A stretch of DNA of 64,000 bases. It comes from Ipomoea triloba. Lineage: Eukaryota; Streptophyta; Magnoliopsida; Solanales; Convolvulaceae. The translations under genes were made by a program, and so were the position numbers. The notes beneath the pieces were generated by a model. It ran no database searches, was not told the origin of the DNA, and worked only from the letters and a program-made list of their open reading frames with translations. How positions within the stretch are numbered: the first letter of the stretch is position 1; every line of letters starts with the position of its first letter. Of this stretch, positions 49,782 to 59,389 are shown piece by piece. Location of the stretch: assembly GCF_003576645.1 (NCBI RefSeq), contig NC_044923.1:17429711-17493710 (forward strand). Direction: 5' to 3'.

Positions 49782-50318
49782 GGCATGTAAAACTTGTGTG
49801 AGACCGTCTCACCATGAGACGGGTCGGGTCGGGTCGAGTCAAGATGCACATGTAACACTTATATGCACAAATGCTATACTAATATGCTCAAATGTAATAC
49901 TAATCAGGAATAAAATTTTTGTTACTTATTAGGGTAAATGTAATACTTTAAGGGAAAATACAATACTTTTACATTTCGATTTAAAAGTATTACATTTTTC
50001 CTCAAAAGTATTATATTTGCCCTTATAAGTGAGAGGCACTTGTTCAAAAGTATTATATTTGCCCTTATAAGTGAGAGGCACTTGTCAAAAAGTATTATAT
50101 TTGCCCTTATAAGTGAGAGGCACTTGTCAGCATTACTTATTATGAAAAATGTATTACTTTTTCTCTTATAAGTAACAAAAATTGTATTTTTGATTAGTGT
50201 TATATTTGAGCATATAAGTGTGAGATTTGTACATATAAGTATGACATTTGCATGCTGCTTCGACCCGACCCGTCTCACAAATAAGGATCCGTGAGACGGT
50301 CTCACACAAGTGTGACCC
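49782..50318. mobile_element. Mutator-type MITE, 'gtgagac' family, reverse orientation
   Basis: The same termini in reverse order (left GGCATGTAAAACTTGTG; right CACAAGTGTGACCC). It contains three tandem copies of a ~50-bp 'cccttataagtgagaggcac' unit. No 9-bp duplication is visible, and its right flank is part of the palindrome around the gap. Confidence 0.75.
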
Positions 50319-50695
50319 TTTTATTTTAACTCTCACGGAAACTTTCTTTAATTTTTAGAAAAGAAAAATATTTCCACAAAAATTTCATTAATTTTTACAA
50401 AAAAAAAAAAAAAATAAAATAAATAGATATATATTATATATATATTATATNNNNNNNNNNNNNNNNNNNNNNNNNATATAATATATATATAATATATATC
50501 TATTTATTTTATTTTTTTTTTTTTTTTGTAAAAATTAATGAAATTTTTGTGGAAATATTTTTCTTTTCTAAAAATTAAAGAAAGTTTCCGTGAGAGTTAA
50601 AATAAAAAGGGTCACACTTGTGTGAGCCGTCTCACGGATCCTTATTTGTGAGACGGGTCGGGTCGAAGCAGCATGCAAATGTCATACTTATATGT
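50231..50695. repeat. Near-perfect inverted repeat with a 25-N gap at its centre
   Basis: 50231-50450 and 50476-50695 are 220-bp reverse complements with one single-base deletion (GAGACCG against GAGCCG) and small homopolymer differences. The gap 50451-50475 lies at the exact centre. Confidence 0.93.
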
Positions 50696-50717
50696 AAAAA
50701 AAAAAAAAAAAAAAAAA

Positions 50718-50721
<4 letters not shown>

Positions 50722-50785
<64 letters not shown>
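50722..50785. repeat. (TA)n microsatellite
   Basis: About 31 TA units after a poly-A run. Confidence 0.95.
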
Positions 50786-50787
<2 letters not shown>

Positions 50788-51003
50788 AAAAAATGAAAAA
50801 AAAATTGAAAAATTGTACTGGGTCCTTACCCAACCACGGAGTAATTTTTTAAGGTAATTTGACTGTAAGCATATTCATTGTACATACTATTGATGTTCTT
50901 TTTTCTTTCTTTCTTTTTATTTTTTGGGTGAAAAAATAATGTAAATAACACCTTAGCATATTGTCACAAAAAGGTGTATATGAGAAGTGAAGTCGTTGCA
51001 ATT

Positions 51004-51832
51004 AGGGATGCCAATTCAATCCGCCCCCGACGGGGAAAATTGATCCCCGCCCCGACGGGGGCGGGTTGAAGATTTGAAGTTCATTTGTCTTGTTATGTAT
51101 TTATATTTGGACTTTGGATTTTGAAACAATTTAAAGTGTTTGAACATTTTATGATTATGTATTTTTGTTTGAAAGTTGAAACTTTGGATATTTGTAGTAA
51201 TTTTAGAGTTTGGATATTTTAATTTTATTAATATATATATTTTGAATGAGTCACAGTATCACACTTGTGTGAGACTGTCTCACGGATCGTTATTCGTGAG
51301 ACGGGTCGGGTCGGGTTGAAGCAATATGCAAATGTCATACTTATATGCTCAAATATAATACTAATCAAGAATACAATTTTTGTTACTTATAAGAGAAAAA
51401 GTAATACATTTTTCATAATAAGTAATGTTGACAAGTGCCCTTTACTTATAAGGGAAAATATAATACTTTTGAGGAAAAATGTAATACTTTTTAAATCGAA
51501 ATGTAAAAGTATTCTATTTTCCCTTAAAAGTATTACAATTACTCTTAAAACTAACAAAAATTTTATTCCTAATTAGTATTACATTTGAGCATATAAGTAT
51601 GACATTTGTGCATATAAATATTACATTTGCTCTTGACCCAACTCGTCTCACAGTGAGATGGTCACATACAAGTTTTTGCCATTTTGAATTTGGAATTTGT
51701 TTAAGGATTCAAGGTTTAGTTTTAGTTTTTTTTTCTTCATAATATTAATTTCTTTTTTAAATTGACATAATTAAAAAAATTTCCCGCGGGGACGGGAATC
51801 CCATTCCCCGCTCCGCTCCATTGCCATCCCTA
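51004..51832. mobile_element. Non-autonomous hAT derivative with nested MITE
   Basis: It starts TAGGGATGCCAATTCAATCC and ends GCCATCCCTA, with G-rich subterminal blocks like the hAT element at 12696-14226. The interior resembles the 3'UTR of that element. The MITE at 51248-51680 lies within. The paralogue at 61752-62131 lacks the MITE. Confidence 0.8.
51248..51680. mobile_element. Mutator-type MITE with an empty site in the paralogue
   Basis: A perfect 9-bp duplication ATTTTGAAT (51239-51247 and 51681-51689) flanks an element ending GTTTTTGCC. The duplicate at about 61950 has 'atatatattttttgaatttg' without any insert. Confidence 0.93.
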
Positions 51833-52732
51833 GTTCCGATTCAATATTTATATCAAGGATTATGGTGCACGTAGCAACATGTATTCAATAAATCCCTATT
51901 TTTAATTTTTTTAATTTAAGTTTATTTCTCTTTTTCTTTTGGTAGAAATAAAATAAATTTATAAAAAAAATAGGCTAATGTGTCATTCCGCACCATGAAC
52001 CAAAATCGATTCTTCATGTCGCACCTTGACTTTTCATAATTGATGTTTCAATCCACAAACTAGTAAATTTTTTTCGCCTAGAATTTTTTACAGGGTTGCC
52101 TTCAGGTTGTAGGTAATAACTTGCTGATGTGGACGTGATTTGTTATTGACTGTTTAAATAAATAGAGTTAATACCTCCAATGGTCCTCCGAGTATTAGCG
52201 ATTTACCAGCTGTGGTCCCTCGACTTTTAAACAACCACGCGTCGTCCTCCATGTTTTTAAAAATAACCACCCGTAGTCCTCAGTTAGATTTGCTGTCAAA
52301 TGGGCGTTAAGTGTGAGGGCAAACCTATCATTTCACCTATATTAGCTATGGTTCTCTTTTCCCTGTTAGCTTCTCCTTCTATGACCTGATAGGCATCAAA
52401 TCCCAACATAAAACAACAGTTAGCATCTAGCAGAATTGATTCCTAGTGGGTCTTAACGATCAGCCATTCCAGAAACATGTGCTAGTGCCTCGTGCCACCA
52501 GTTCATTGCATTCCACTATATATGAGAAATATTCAATGCACCATTATACAAGTGTTTAATCCAGCGCAATAATTACAGAAACATATGGACATAATTCAGG
52601 ATACAAATTGAACTAAATTCCACATAAGACGGAGGGATTAGCCAAGAGCCTTATGTACATATCAGAAGAGAGAAGATCTAATTGAAATGAGCCCAGGAGT
52701 GCTTGCCTAGAGCTCCAGAAGGTCCTAAATTA

Positions 52733-52885
52733 AGTTAGCTGTTTGTGTTTTGTTCTGGCTCTGATTGCGCGCTTTGGAACTGTAATGCCATTATTCATCC
52801 TTGCCCGTGCCTCAGCAAACATCCTCTGTTGCACAACCAATGCTTCTTCGGTTATTTCAACTACGTTGCTCCATTTCCCGCCCTA
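52733..52885 (-). pseudogene. Captured C-terminal exon, unidentified host gene
   Basis: The minus strand holds about 50 codons, 'NVVEITEEALVVQQRMFAEA', 'RARMNNGITVPKRAIRART', 'KHKQLT', stop. A frameshift just upstream separates it from 'TQLGREMEQR'. It is preceded by an acceptor-like TTTCAGCAG and followed by 3'UTR-like sequence. It is helix-prone and basic; I do not recognise the family. Confidence 0.45.
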
Positions 52886-53449
52886 ACTGAGTCCTGCTGA
52901 AAGCATAGACACCCAACCGGACCGGAGGCATAACTGACTTTGTCGATGAAATCAATGCAGTGGACAAGATCACAAGAATATCGATAAATGGAGAAGTTAA
53001 CAGGAAAATAGAAAGTACCTATGAGTTTACGGTTTTCATCCACCTGTATTATTTGTGGCGTATGTATTCTTTTATATTTGTGGCGTATGTATTATCAGCA
53101 AAATATTTTGTTTTTTTTTTACTTACATAATTTAATAAAATGAGAACAGTGTCTCAAAAGACAGATCAGCACACTCTCAGTTTCAAATAGTGCATGTAAA
53201 GATTAAAATTTATATGTTTATTCAATTGTCTAGATTTTCCATTAAAGAATATCATAGAGGCAACTAGAATAACTACCATGGTTTCAAGTTAGTGTTGTTC
53301 ATATGCTACATAAACTTCTTAATTATGCTCATTTTCTCTGGAACACTGGCGGCGAAGACGCATGCATGCTTTCCTCTTGATAATTCCCTTGATGAAATTG
53401 TCGACATTTGATCCCAATCAACAGAAATAAACGAACCGTGGATGAAAAA

Positions 53450-53602
53450 GAAAAATAAGACGTAGACCATCATCATTTCTTTTTTGCATGGGTTGTTCTC
53501 GGCAAGCTCATTCTCGACCTCATAGTTCCCGTCAACAAAGAAGAAAATAATAGGAAAATCCTTGACCTCATAGTTCTCGGCAAGCTCACTCTCTGTTTTC
53601 AA
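53450..53602 (-). pseudogene. Captured thioredoxin-domain fragment of a PDI-like gene
   Basis: The minus strand reads 'ESELAENYEVKDFPIIFFFV' then 'DG', matching the end of the a-type thioredoxin domain of plant PDI-like 1-4 proteins (ENELAQ.Y.VQGFPT..FFVDG). The motif 'NYEV' to 'ELAEN' is partly duplicated immediately after. The CGHC active site that should precede it is absent, so the capture skipped or lost the catalytic exon. Confidence 0.7.
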
Positions 53603-53604
53603 GT

Positions 53605-53904
53605 TCAGTTCTCGACAAACTCATTCTCCTCGCGACCGAATCCCCGCGGAACCTCAAAATCATTGTAATTCTCGAAGGCTTCATCGTCGTCCTCAGGTTC
53701 GTAGTCACTTCCGAAGTGGTGAGGATCCGATTGGTGAGTGTGCTTCGTTGCGCCATCGTTCTCGTCCTCAAATTCGAGGAAACTGAAGTCTTCATTGTCA
53801 TCCTCTGGGGTGGCTTTGGCCAGAGATGGAGAAACTATCAGGGAGAAGAGTACCATAGTTAATATATGTGAAATGGCAGGTTTGCCCTCACACTTAACGC
53901 CCAT
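53605..53904 (-). pseudogene. Captured N-terminal exon of a PDI-like gene within the Pack-MULE
   Basis: A 99-codon open frame on the minus strand. Residues 12-30 form a hydrophobic signal-peptide-like stretch ('ILTMVLFSLIVSPSLAKA'), followed by an acidic segment ('EDDNEDFSFLEFED', 'SDPHHFGSDYEPEDDDE', 'NDFEVP'). This resembles the acidic N-terminal extension of PDI-like 1-4 proteins after their ER signal peptide. The start codon and signal region lie in the terminal inverted repeat, and the left repeat encodes a very similar 'AMVLFSLLASPS', so the repeat overlaps the captured gene. Translated alone it would be a short, acidic, secreted peptide without a catalytic site. Expression is unproven. 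Confidence 0.65.
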
Positions 53905-54055
53905 TTGACAGCAATTCTAACAGGAGGACTATGGGTGGTTATTTTTAAAAACATAGAGGACGACGCGTGGTCGTTTAAAAGTCGAGGGACCACAGCTGGT
54001 AAATCGCTAATACTAGGAGGACTATTGGAGGTATTAACTCAAATAAATAATAAAA

Positions 54056-54232
54056 GAGTTAATTCCAGAAATGGTCATTCGACTATTGACTTTTACCAAT
54101 TTTTATCCTCGACTTTTAATTTTACCAAAGTTGTTCCCTTAACTATTGATTTTGTACCAATTTTGGTCCTTCTGTTAAATCTAGGTTAAATAGGTGTTAA
54201 AATTGAGGGTAAAAATGTAAAACCAAATATTT
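54056..54232. mobile_element. Mutator-like terminal fragment
   Basis: It starts GAGTTAATTCCAGAAATGGT and continues with 'cgactattgactttta', 'attttaccaaagttgttccc'. One end only. Confidence 0.5.
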
Positions 54233-54635
54233 TAACCAAATATGTTTGTAGTATAATATTTATGGATTTTAAGTTTTTTTTTTTAAACAGGCACATAGAA
54301 GAAATATTATATACCTACTACATAGTGGATATAAATAAATATGATATACCTGCAGTTTAGTGTTTATATGCATTAAAATTTAGATTTATCAAATAGATCA
54401 AATATTATGAAAAATAGTACAAAATAAATGTTATTAAACATGATGTAATAGTTGATACCATTAATGACACCGTTTTAAACGAAAATCTATGATGCAAAGT
54501 ATGCCTTGGCCTATGATATAGTTTGGGGCTGCAATTGGAATAAAAGGAAAATAAATAACTTTAAAACAATAAATATGAAAAGTGAAATTTTAACTATTGC
54601 GACAAATAATTTAAAATAATAAGATTGATGCACTA

Positions 54636-54718
54636 GCTAGTTTGCCCGAGAGGTTAAGGGGGAAGACTTAAGATCTTCTGCACATAAGTGCGCGTGGGTT
54701 CGAACCCCACAACTAGCA
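54636..54718 (+). tRNA. tRNA-Leu(UAA): tRNA-Leu (anticodon UAA), copy 1
   Basis: A complete cloverleaf: acceptor GCTAGTT/AACTAGC fully paired; D-stem CCC/GGG; anticodon stem GAAGA/TCTTC with loop CTTAAGA (anticodon TAA); long variable arm GCAC-ATAA-GTGC, as expected of leucine tRNAs; T-arm GTGGG TTCGAAC CCCAC; discriminator A. Box B (GGTTCGAACC) is intact. A T6 run right after the gene (54720-54725) can stop Pol III. No intron. Confidence 0.96.
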
Positions 54719-55041
54719 CTTTTTTCCAAAGGTTTTCGCCATGCCAGAACCGTCGTGCCAACATGACGACATGGCTGTGTCGAGAGCATGTCAATAGTCA
54801 AAAATTCTATTCAAGTCATATTTTTAATCCTTTTGGGGACTTTCCGACCAAAGATTTCAAGAAAATGATCCAAGACACTTTTGATGGTTTCAACCTCTCT
54901 TTGGAAGGCATCTTTATATTTTGGGAAGACTTGGAGTCAAGATTTCTTTGTGGATTAAAGGTGTTTAATTTATCTATGTTCTTCAATTCGTTTATTGTTT
55001 ACTTCATTTCTTTCGTTTTTGCCTCAATGTTTAGAGGTTAA
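54719..55041 (+). other. Unidentified duplicated sequence with open frame 3' of the tRNA
   Basis: After the tRNA an open frame reads 'MTTWLCREHVNSQKFY' and 'GDFPTKDFKKMIQDTFDGFN', then 'FWEDLESRFLCGLKVFNL'. The paralogue at 63199-63470 has the same sequence but is frameshifted. I do not recognise the protein. The formal start of the frame lies inside the tRNA, so it is probably a relic. Confidence 0.3.
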
Positions 55042-55483
55042 ACATGTAGTTCTTGAATTTATTATCAACCATAGTATGAGACCTCAGCTTGTTCTTAATT
55101 GTTTTCTTACCATATGTCCATAACACAATTTTTTTCTTTGATCCAATCATGTTCTTTATTGTTCTTGAATTAATATTTACTGTATGTCTTGTTAAATTCA
55201 TGATTGGTGTATAAATTTTGTGACAAAGATATCCTTTGTATGTGTAGATTTTACATGACTGAAAAGAGTGGATTGCAACCCTAGAGGTAGTATATCATCA
55301 ATCCTCTTTGTTCAAGTCAAATTGTTCAGTCTTTGAGGATTTTAATTGAGATGAGATTTTGATTAATCAACTTGGACTTGGAAAAAAGATATTAACATAA
55401 GTTATGAGGTGTCGAGGTCTTTGGAATATACATTTGTTGTTGGCATGCATTTATTTATTATGATCAATGATATAATCTCCTTG

Positions 55484-55486
<3 letters not shown>

Positions 55487-55527
<41 letters not shown>
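55487..55527. repeat. (TA)n microsatellite
   Basis: Paralogous with the longer run at 63917-64000. Confidence 0.95.
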
Positions 55528-55529
<2 letters not shown>

Positions 55530-55674
55530 TAGATAATAATTAAATCAAAGTTGGTGCTAGTACTCGTAGCCCCTAGCGATGTAATTAATACTCGTTACTC
55601 AAACTAACTTTTATATTCAGAAACGATAGCTAGGTGTGCATTTCTAATCAGATTTGTTTTGTTGCAATTTAGGT

Positions 55675-56275
55675 ATCAAATTTTTCGCGCTGTTACCAGG
55701 GATTCATGATTATAGAAAGTCTTTCGTTTTATTAATCTAGTTATTTTTCTTTTATTTTTATATTTTTTCCTTTAGTCCTTGATACTTGTCTATTCTCTTT
55801 CTTTATAGGTATTAAATGGTATATATATGACCTGGGGATGGCGTGATCCTACAGGTCTAGTACCATTTGATCTTGAGATAGAGAGAAGCTAAATGGGGAA
55901 TTAACTAGTCATGCAAGGGCAAAATAATTTTGCGAGAACGAGCTTGAGACTATTGAGGGACAATAGAGAAGCATGCCCGATTACACCAGGTCATCTTTCG
56001 ACCTGCAATGGCTACAAACAACTTTCAAAATAGGCCTAACATCATCTAGATAGTCTAGCAGATGGTGCAATTTGATGGTTTGCAAGATGAGGACCCTAAT
56101 ATTCATTTGGACAATTTTCTGGTTATTTGTGATCATTTCAAGATCAATGGGACCTCTGATGATACCATCTGGTTTAGATTATTTCTCTTTTCTCTAAGGG
56201 GAAGAGGGAAAGATGAAGCAATGGTTGAGATTATTGCCTAATCAAATCTGATGAGTGTCAAATTGTATTTTACTT
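55675..56275 (+). pseudogene. Ty3-gypsy gag remnant
   Basis: 'tcgcgctgttaccagggatt' corresponds to the 'ggcgccgttgccgggga' sequence at the start of Tat/Athila-type gypsy internal regions. Downstream the plus strand reads 'QMVQFDGLQDEDPNIHLDNF', 'LVICDHFKINGTSDDTIWFR' and 'LFLFSLRGRGKDEA', the canonical Retrotrans_gag motif. Stop codons interrupt it and the remainder of the element is missing. Confidence 0.82.
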
Positions 56276-56453
56276 TTATGGACGTTTATAAGCTAATTTG
56301 GAATTGGATATGCTTTATTTGTGCATAAAATTTTCAAATATGTGATAAATTGTATTAAAGGACTAATTTTGATATTTTTATGATTTGAATAAAAATATGG
56401 TCAATTCAAGGGTAATTTGGACAAAATAGAGCAAAAATTGGATGAAAGCCAAA

Positions 56454-56663
56454 TCTCTACTATTACAAGCAACATTGCACTCATAATAGGGCTTGTAATG
56501 CTCAAATTCAGAAGATGCATATCTACTATTACGAGTAGCATTACGTTCGTAACTGGGTTTGTAACGAGAAGCATCAGAAAGTCATTTCTGCAGTTACGAA
56601 CTGCGTTATGCTCGCAACAGGGTGTGTAATGGGAGGCATCCACGCGCCATTTCTGCTACAACG
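56454..56663. repeat. Minisatellite, about 65-bp unit (left part)
   Basis: Three units based on 'tactattacgagtagcatta', 'gggtttgtaac' and 'aagcatc', plus part of a fourth. The array resumes at 58024-58115. Confidence 0.85.
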
Positions 56664-56668
56664 AGTAT

Positions 56669-58018
56669 TGATAAGCCTCCGAGATACCCTTAAATCAAGC
56701 TCATATTAGGGTGTTTTGTCACGTCTATAGCATCCTTACATGATGAATTATGCTCATAAATGTTTGAAATTCACTAACCAATACACAAAAGCTACTTTTA
56801 GCCTAAAGGAGGTAAAACAGGAGCCCCGGGAGCAAATAGGAGCAAGATTTGAGCTTAAAGAGCGAACCAGGCAAGATCGGAGCCCTAGAGGACCCAACAG
56901 GATGGCCACACGCGTGTGAGCGTACGTGGAAATAATCCAGTAGCCTCCCACGCACACTCACACGCGTGTCACTCACACGCGTGTGAGCAGGCGTGGAGAC
57001 TGCATTGCGCGAATTTTGACTAGGGTTGCTTTTTCGGATACTATTTAAACCCCTTTGATAGATTTTCAGAGGAGGTTCCCAGAAATTTAGTTTTCCTTTC
57101 CTTAGTTTTTCCTTTGGAGAACTTTCTCCATTTTTCTTAGTTTTTCATTTCTTAGTTTAGATAAATCTCCATTGTAGAAGACAACAAGCTGGGATTGAAG
57201 GATTACTTCACTCTAGGTGATCTCTATTTCATTTATATTATATTTTGTTATCTTGTTCTTGGATTAAATTAGCTTTTGTATTGAATTTCATATCATGAGT
57301 GGCTAGTTTAATCTAGGGATTTGGATTGAGTGATTGTATGACGCTAGTGTGATGATCTTATCTCTATTTTGGATCTAAATGCTTAGATTGTTGGATTATC
57401 TATTCTTGTCTATTGATTGTTATTTTGATGAGATCTTGTTTGGATTTGGCCAATCTAGATGAGAGATTGAGCTCTTGACTCTTTCATGTCTTTGATTAGA
57501 GTTAGGATTTGAAGCTTGACACAATCATAGTTCCTATGGAATTCTTAAGAATAGTAGGATAGTGTGTAGCTTAAGTGTTTGATAAAATTCCTCTTAGAGC
57601 TTTGGATGCTTGAAGGCACTCCTTAGTCAAAGAAACCTTAGTACACAAAGGTGGAAAAGGACTAAGACAACACACTCTTGAATAGCCAACATCCTTGCAT
57701 TATCTATCCATTACCTTAGTCACACCAAGATGCAACATACATGAACACTATCCAATCCCTACCCCTTTTTACTTATTTACAAACTCTTTTACTTTACTAC
57801 TTTCTTGCACTCAAACCCAACCTTATGAACTCCTTTCACTCACGATCTACCATTCACCACACTCAAATCCCTCGCATGACTCAATCAAGTAAACACCCGA
57901 ACCTTTGACACACCTCCACGTCCCTCGTTCGAGACCGACACTTGGGGAGTCACTGACTTTCCATTTTAACATAAATATCTTTTGACACCTCAACCCTACG
58001 CAAAAACTAGCAATGTCA
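56669..58018. mobile_element. Solo LTR of a gypsy-type element (1,350 bp)
   Basis: It starts TGATAAGCCTCC and ends AATGTCA, flanked by a perfect 5-bp duplication AGTAT (56664-56668 and 58019-58023). It interrupts the minisatellite. It contains CACACGCGTGTGAG palindromes (about 56909-56985) and the general look of Ty3-gypsy LTRs. No internal region is present, so it is a recombination product. Confidence 0.85.
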
Positions 58019-58023
58019 AGTAT

Positions 58024-58115
58024 GCATTACATGTGTAACCTGGTTCGTAATGAAAAACATCCACGAATCATTTCTATTGTTACGAGGCACATTACACTTG
58101 TAAGAATCTACTCTA
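58024..58115. repeat. Minisatellite, right part
   Basis: 'gcattacatgtgtaacctgg', 'aaaaacatccacg' and 'tctattgttacgaggcacat' continue the ~65-bp units of 56454-56663. Confidence 0.8.
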
Positions 58116-58796
58116 TGCAGTTATCAAAGTTGAAACTTTGATAGCACATGATCTACATTTCTTAGGATGAACTAAAAATGTTTAAAATTGCATGATATTT
58201 TGACCAATCGAACTGAGTTGCCTTAAAGATTTTGCAGTTTCTTGGTACATTATTACTGAATACTATATATTTGCCTTTTCCCCATTTTGTTGCATGGTTG
58301 AGCTTAATGTTTCTGTTTTTCTTGATTTTGGGCTTGGTTTCGGTTTGCTCTCTTATGGGTATTGTTTATCCATGGCTAACACTATACTTTGATGGCGTAG
58401 TTTGTTTAAATAAATGTTTGTGCTTAATTTTGTTCTTCCTATTTTGTAGGTTGATTTAACTTCTCTCTTATTTGCTTGTGTAAAGATTGAGACTTTCATG
58501 TCTTTTTTTTTTTTTTAGCTATTTTCATGATTCATTCACATTTCATCCTTCTTGTGCCCCCCATAGATACTTTGAGTTATTTTTCCAAAAAATTGTGTGT
58601 TTTTGGTCGGGCATGAATTTGATTCTCTATGTTTAGCAAATATAGGGGGTGATAAACTCAAACTACAAGTGACTTGATTGATCAACCAGTTAGCAAATTA
58701 GGTTTATTTGGGCATTGTGTTTGAAATGGAAGCATGATTATCATGGTTTGAATCAAGCACATTTAGTGAATCATGTGTTCTTGTTCTAAATAAAAA

Positions 58797-59007
58797 ATGG
58801 AGGATGGTTGCAATGTTTGGTGCTGGGATGAGTTAATATCGGATGTTCTTGGGTTGATATTCAAGAATCTGCCGCTTTAAGATGTGCTTATAGTTGTCAT
58901 CCCAGGGGTTTGCAAGTCGTGGCAAAAGAGCTGTGAGGTTTGCATGTCGTGGCAAAAGAGCTGGGTTGGTGTCTCTAGTAAAGAAACTTTTGAATAATTG
59001 CAGACAA
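58797..59007 (+). pseudogene. Captured F-box first exon, copy B left arm
   Basis: Equivalent to 17425-17632, with an ATG, an F-box start 'CWDELISDVLGLIF' and a repeated 'tttgca(a/t)gtcgtggcaaaag'. Small indels break the frame after the F-box. Ends at GACAA|GTGAGT. Confidence 0.6.
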
Positions 59008-59174
59008 GTGAGTATACTTATGTCTTCATGTTCTTTTGTTTTTTTTTAAACAAATTATTATTACTGAAGACCATCATAATTGATTAGTTCTCTAGAATTA
59101 ATCAATTATGATAGTCTTCAGTAATAATACTTTGTTAAAAAACCAAAAGGACATGAAGACATTAGTATACTCAC

Positions 59175-59389
59175 TTGTCTGCTTTTAATTCAAACGTTTC
59201 TTTACTAGCTAGAGACACCATCACAGCTCTTTTGCTAGGACTTGCAAACTCAGCACAATTCTTTTGCCAGGACTTGCAAACCCTTGGAATGACAATAAGC
59301 ACATCCTGAAGTGATAGATTCTTGAATATCAACCCAAGAGCATCCGATATTAAATCATCCCAACACCGAACATTGCAACCAACTTCCAT
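59175..59389 (-). pseudogene. Captured F-box first exon, copy B right arm (longest frame)
   Basis: The minus strand is open for 72 codons: 'VRCWDDLISDALGLIFKNLS', 'LQDVLIVIPRVCKSWQKNC', then divergent residues. This is the best-preserved copy and shows the F-box plus the PRVCKSW helix typical of FBW2-like proteins. It ends at a splice-donor-like GACAA|GTGAGT. Fragment only. Confidence 0.68.

Larger units (their letters stand above)
52165..54040. mobile_element. Pack-MULE-type element carrying captured gene fragments (1,876 bp)
   Basis: Terminal inverted repeats start GAGTTAATACCTCCAAT(G/A)G and run about 215-220 bp (52165-52385 and about 53820-54040) at roughly 90% identity. They are flanked by a perfect 9-bp duplication AAATAAATA (52156-52164 and 54041-54049). 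This is the Mutator signature. There is no transposase. The interior reads on the minus strand as pieces of host genes: a protein-disulfide-isomerase-like N-terminus (53605-53904), a thioredoxin-fold fragment (about 53480-53602) and an unidentified C-terminal exon (about 52733-52880). Confidence 0.92.
48650..55527. repeat. Segmental duplication, copy 1 (with later insertions)
   Basis: Blocks 48650-48905, 50790-51247, 51681-52005 and 54233-55527 match 61299-63960 in the same order. The intervening parts are insertions or deletions: two 'gtgagac' MITEs plus a palindromic gap, a third MITE at 51248-51680, and a Pack-MULE-bearing insert. Both copies end in a (TA)n tract. Confidence 0.85.

Noticed and set aside
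54688..55041. Open frame whose ATG lies inside the tRNA-Leu gene
   Set aside because: The start is in the T-arm of a convincing tRNA. The downstream part is kept as an unidentified relic, not a gene.
56454..58115. CRISPR-like spaced repeats
   Set aside because: Units are contiguous degenerate minisatellite repeats interrupted by one solo LTR; no constant repeat with unique spacers, and the DNA is plant nuclear.
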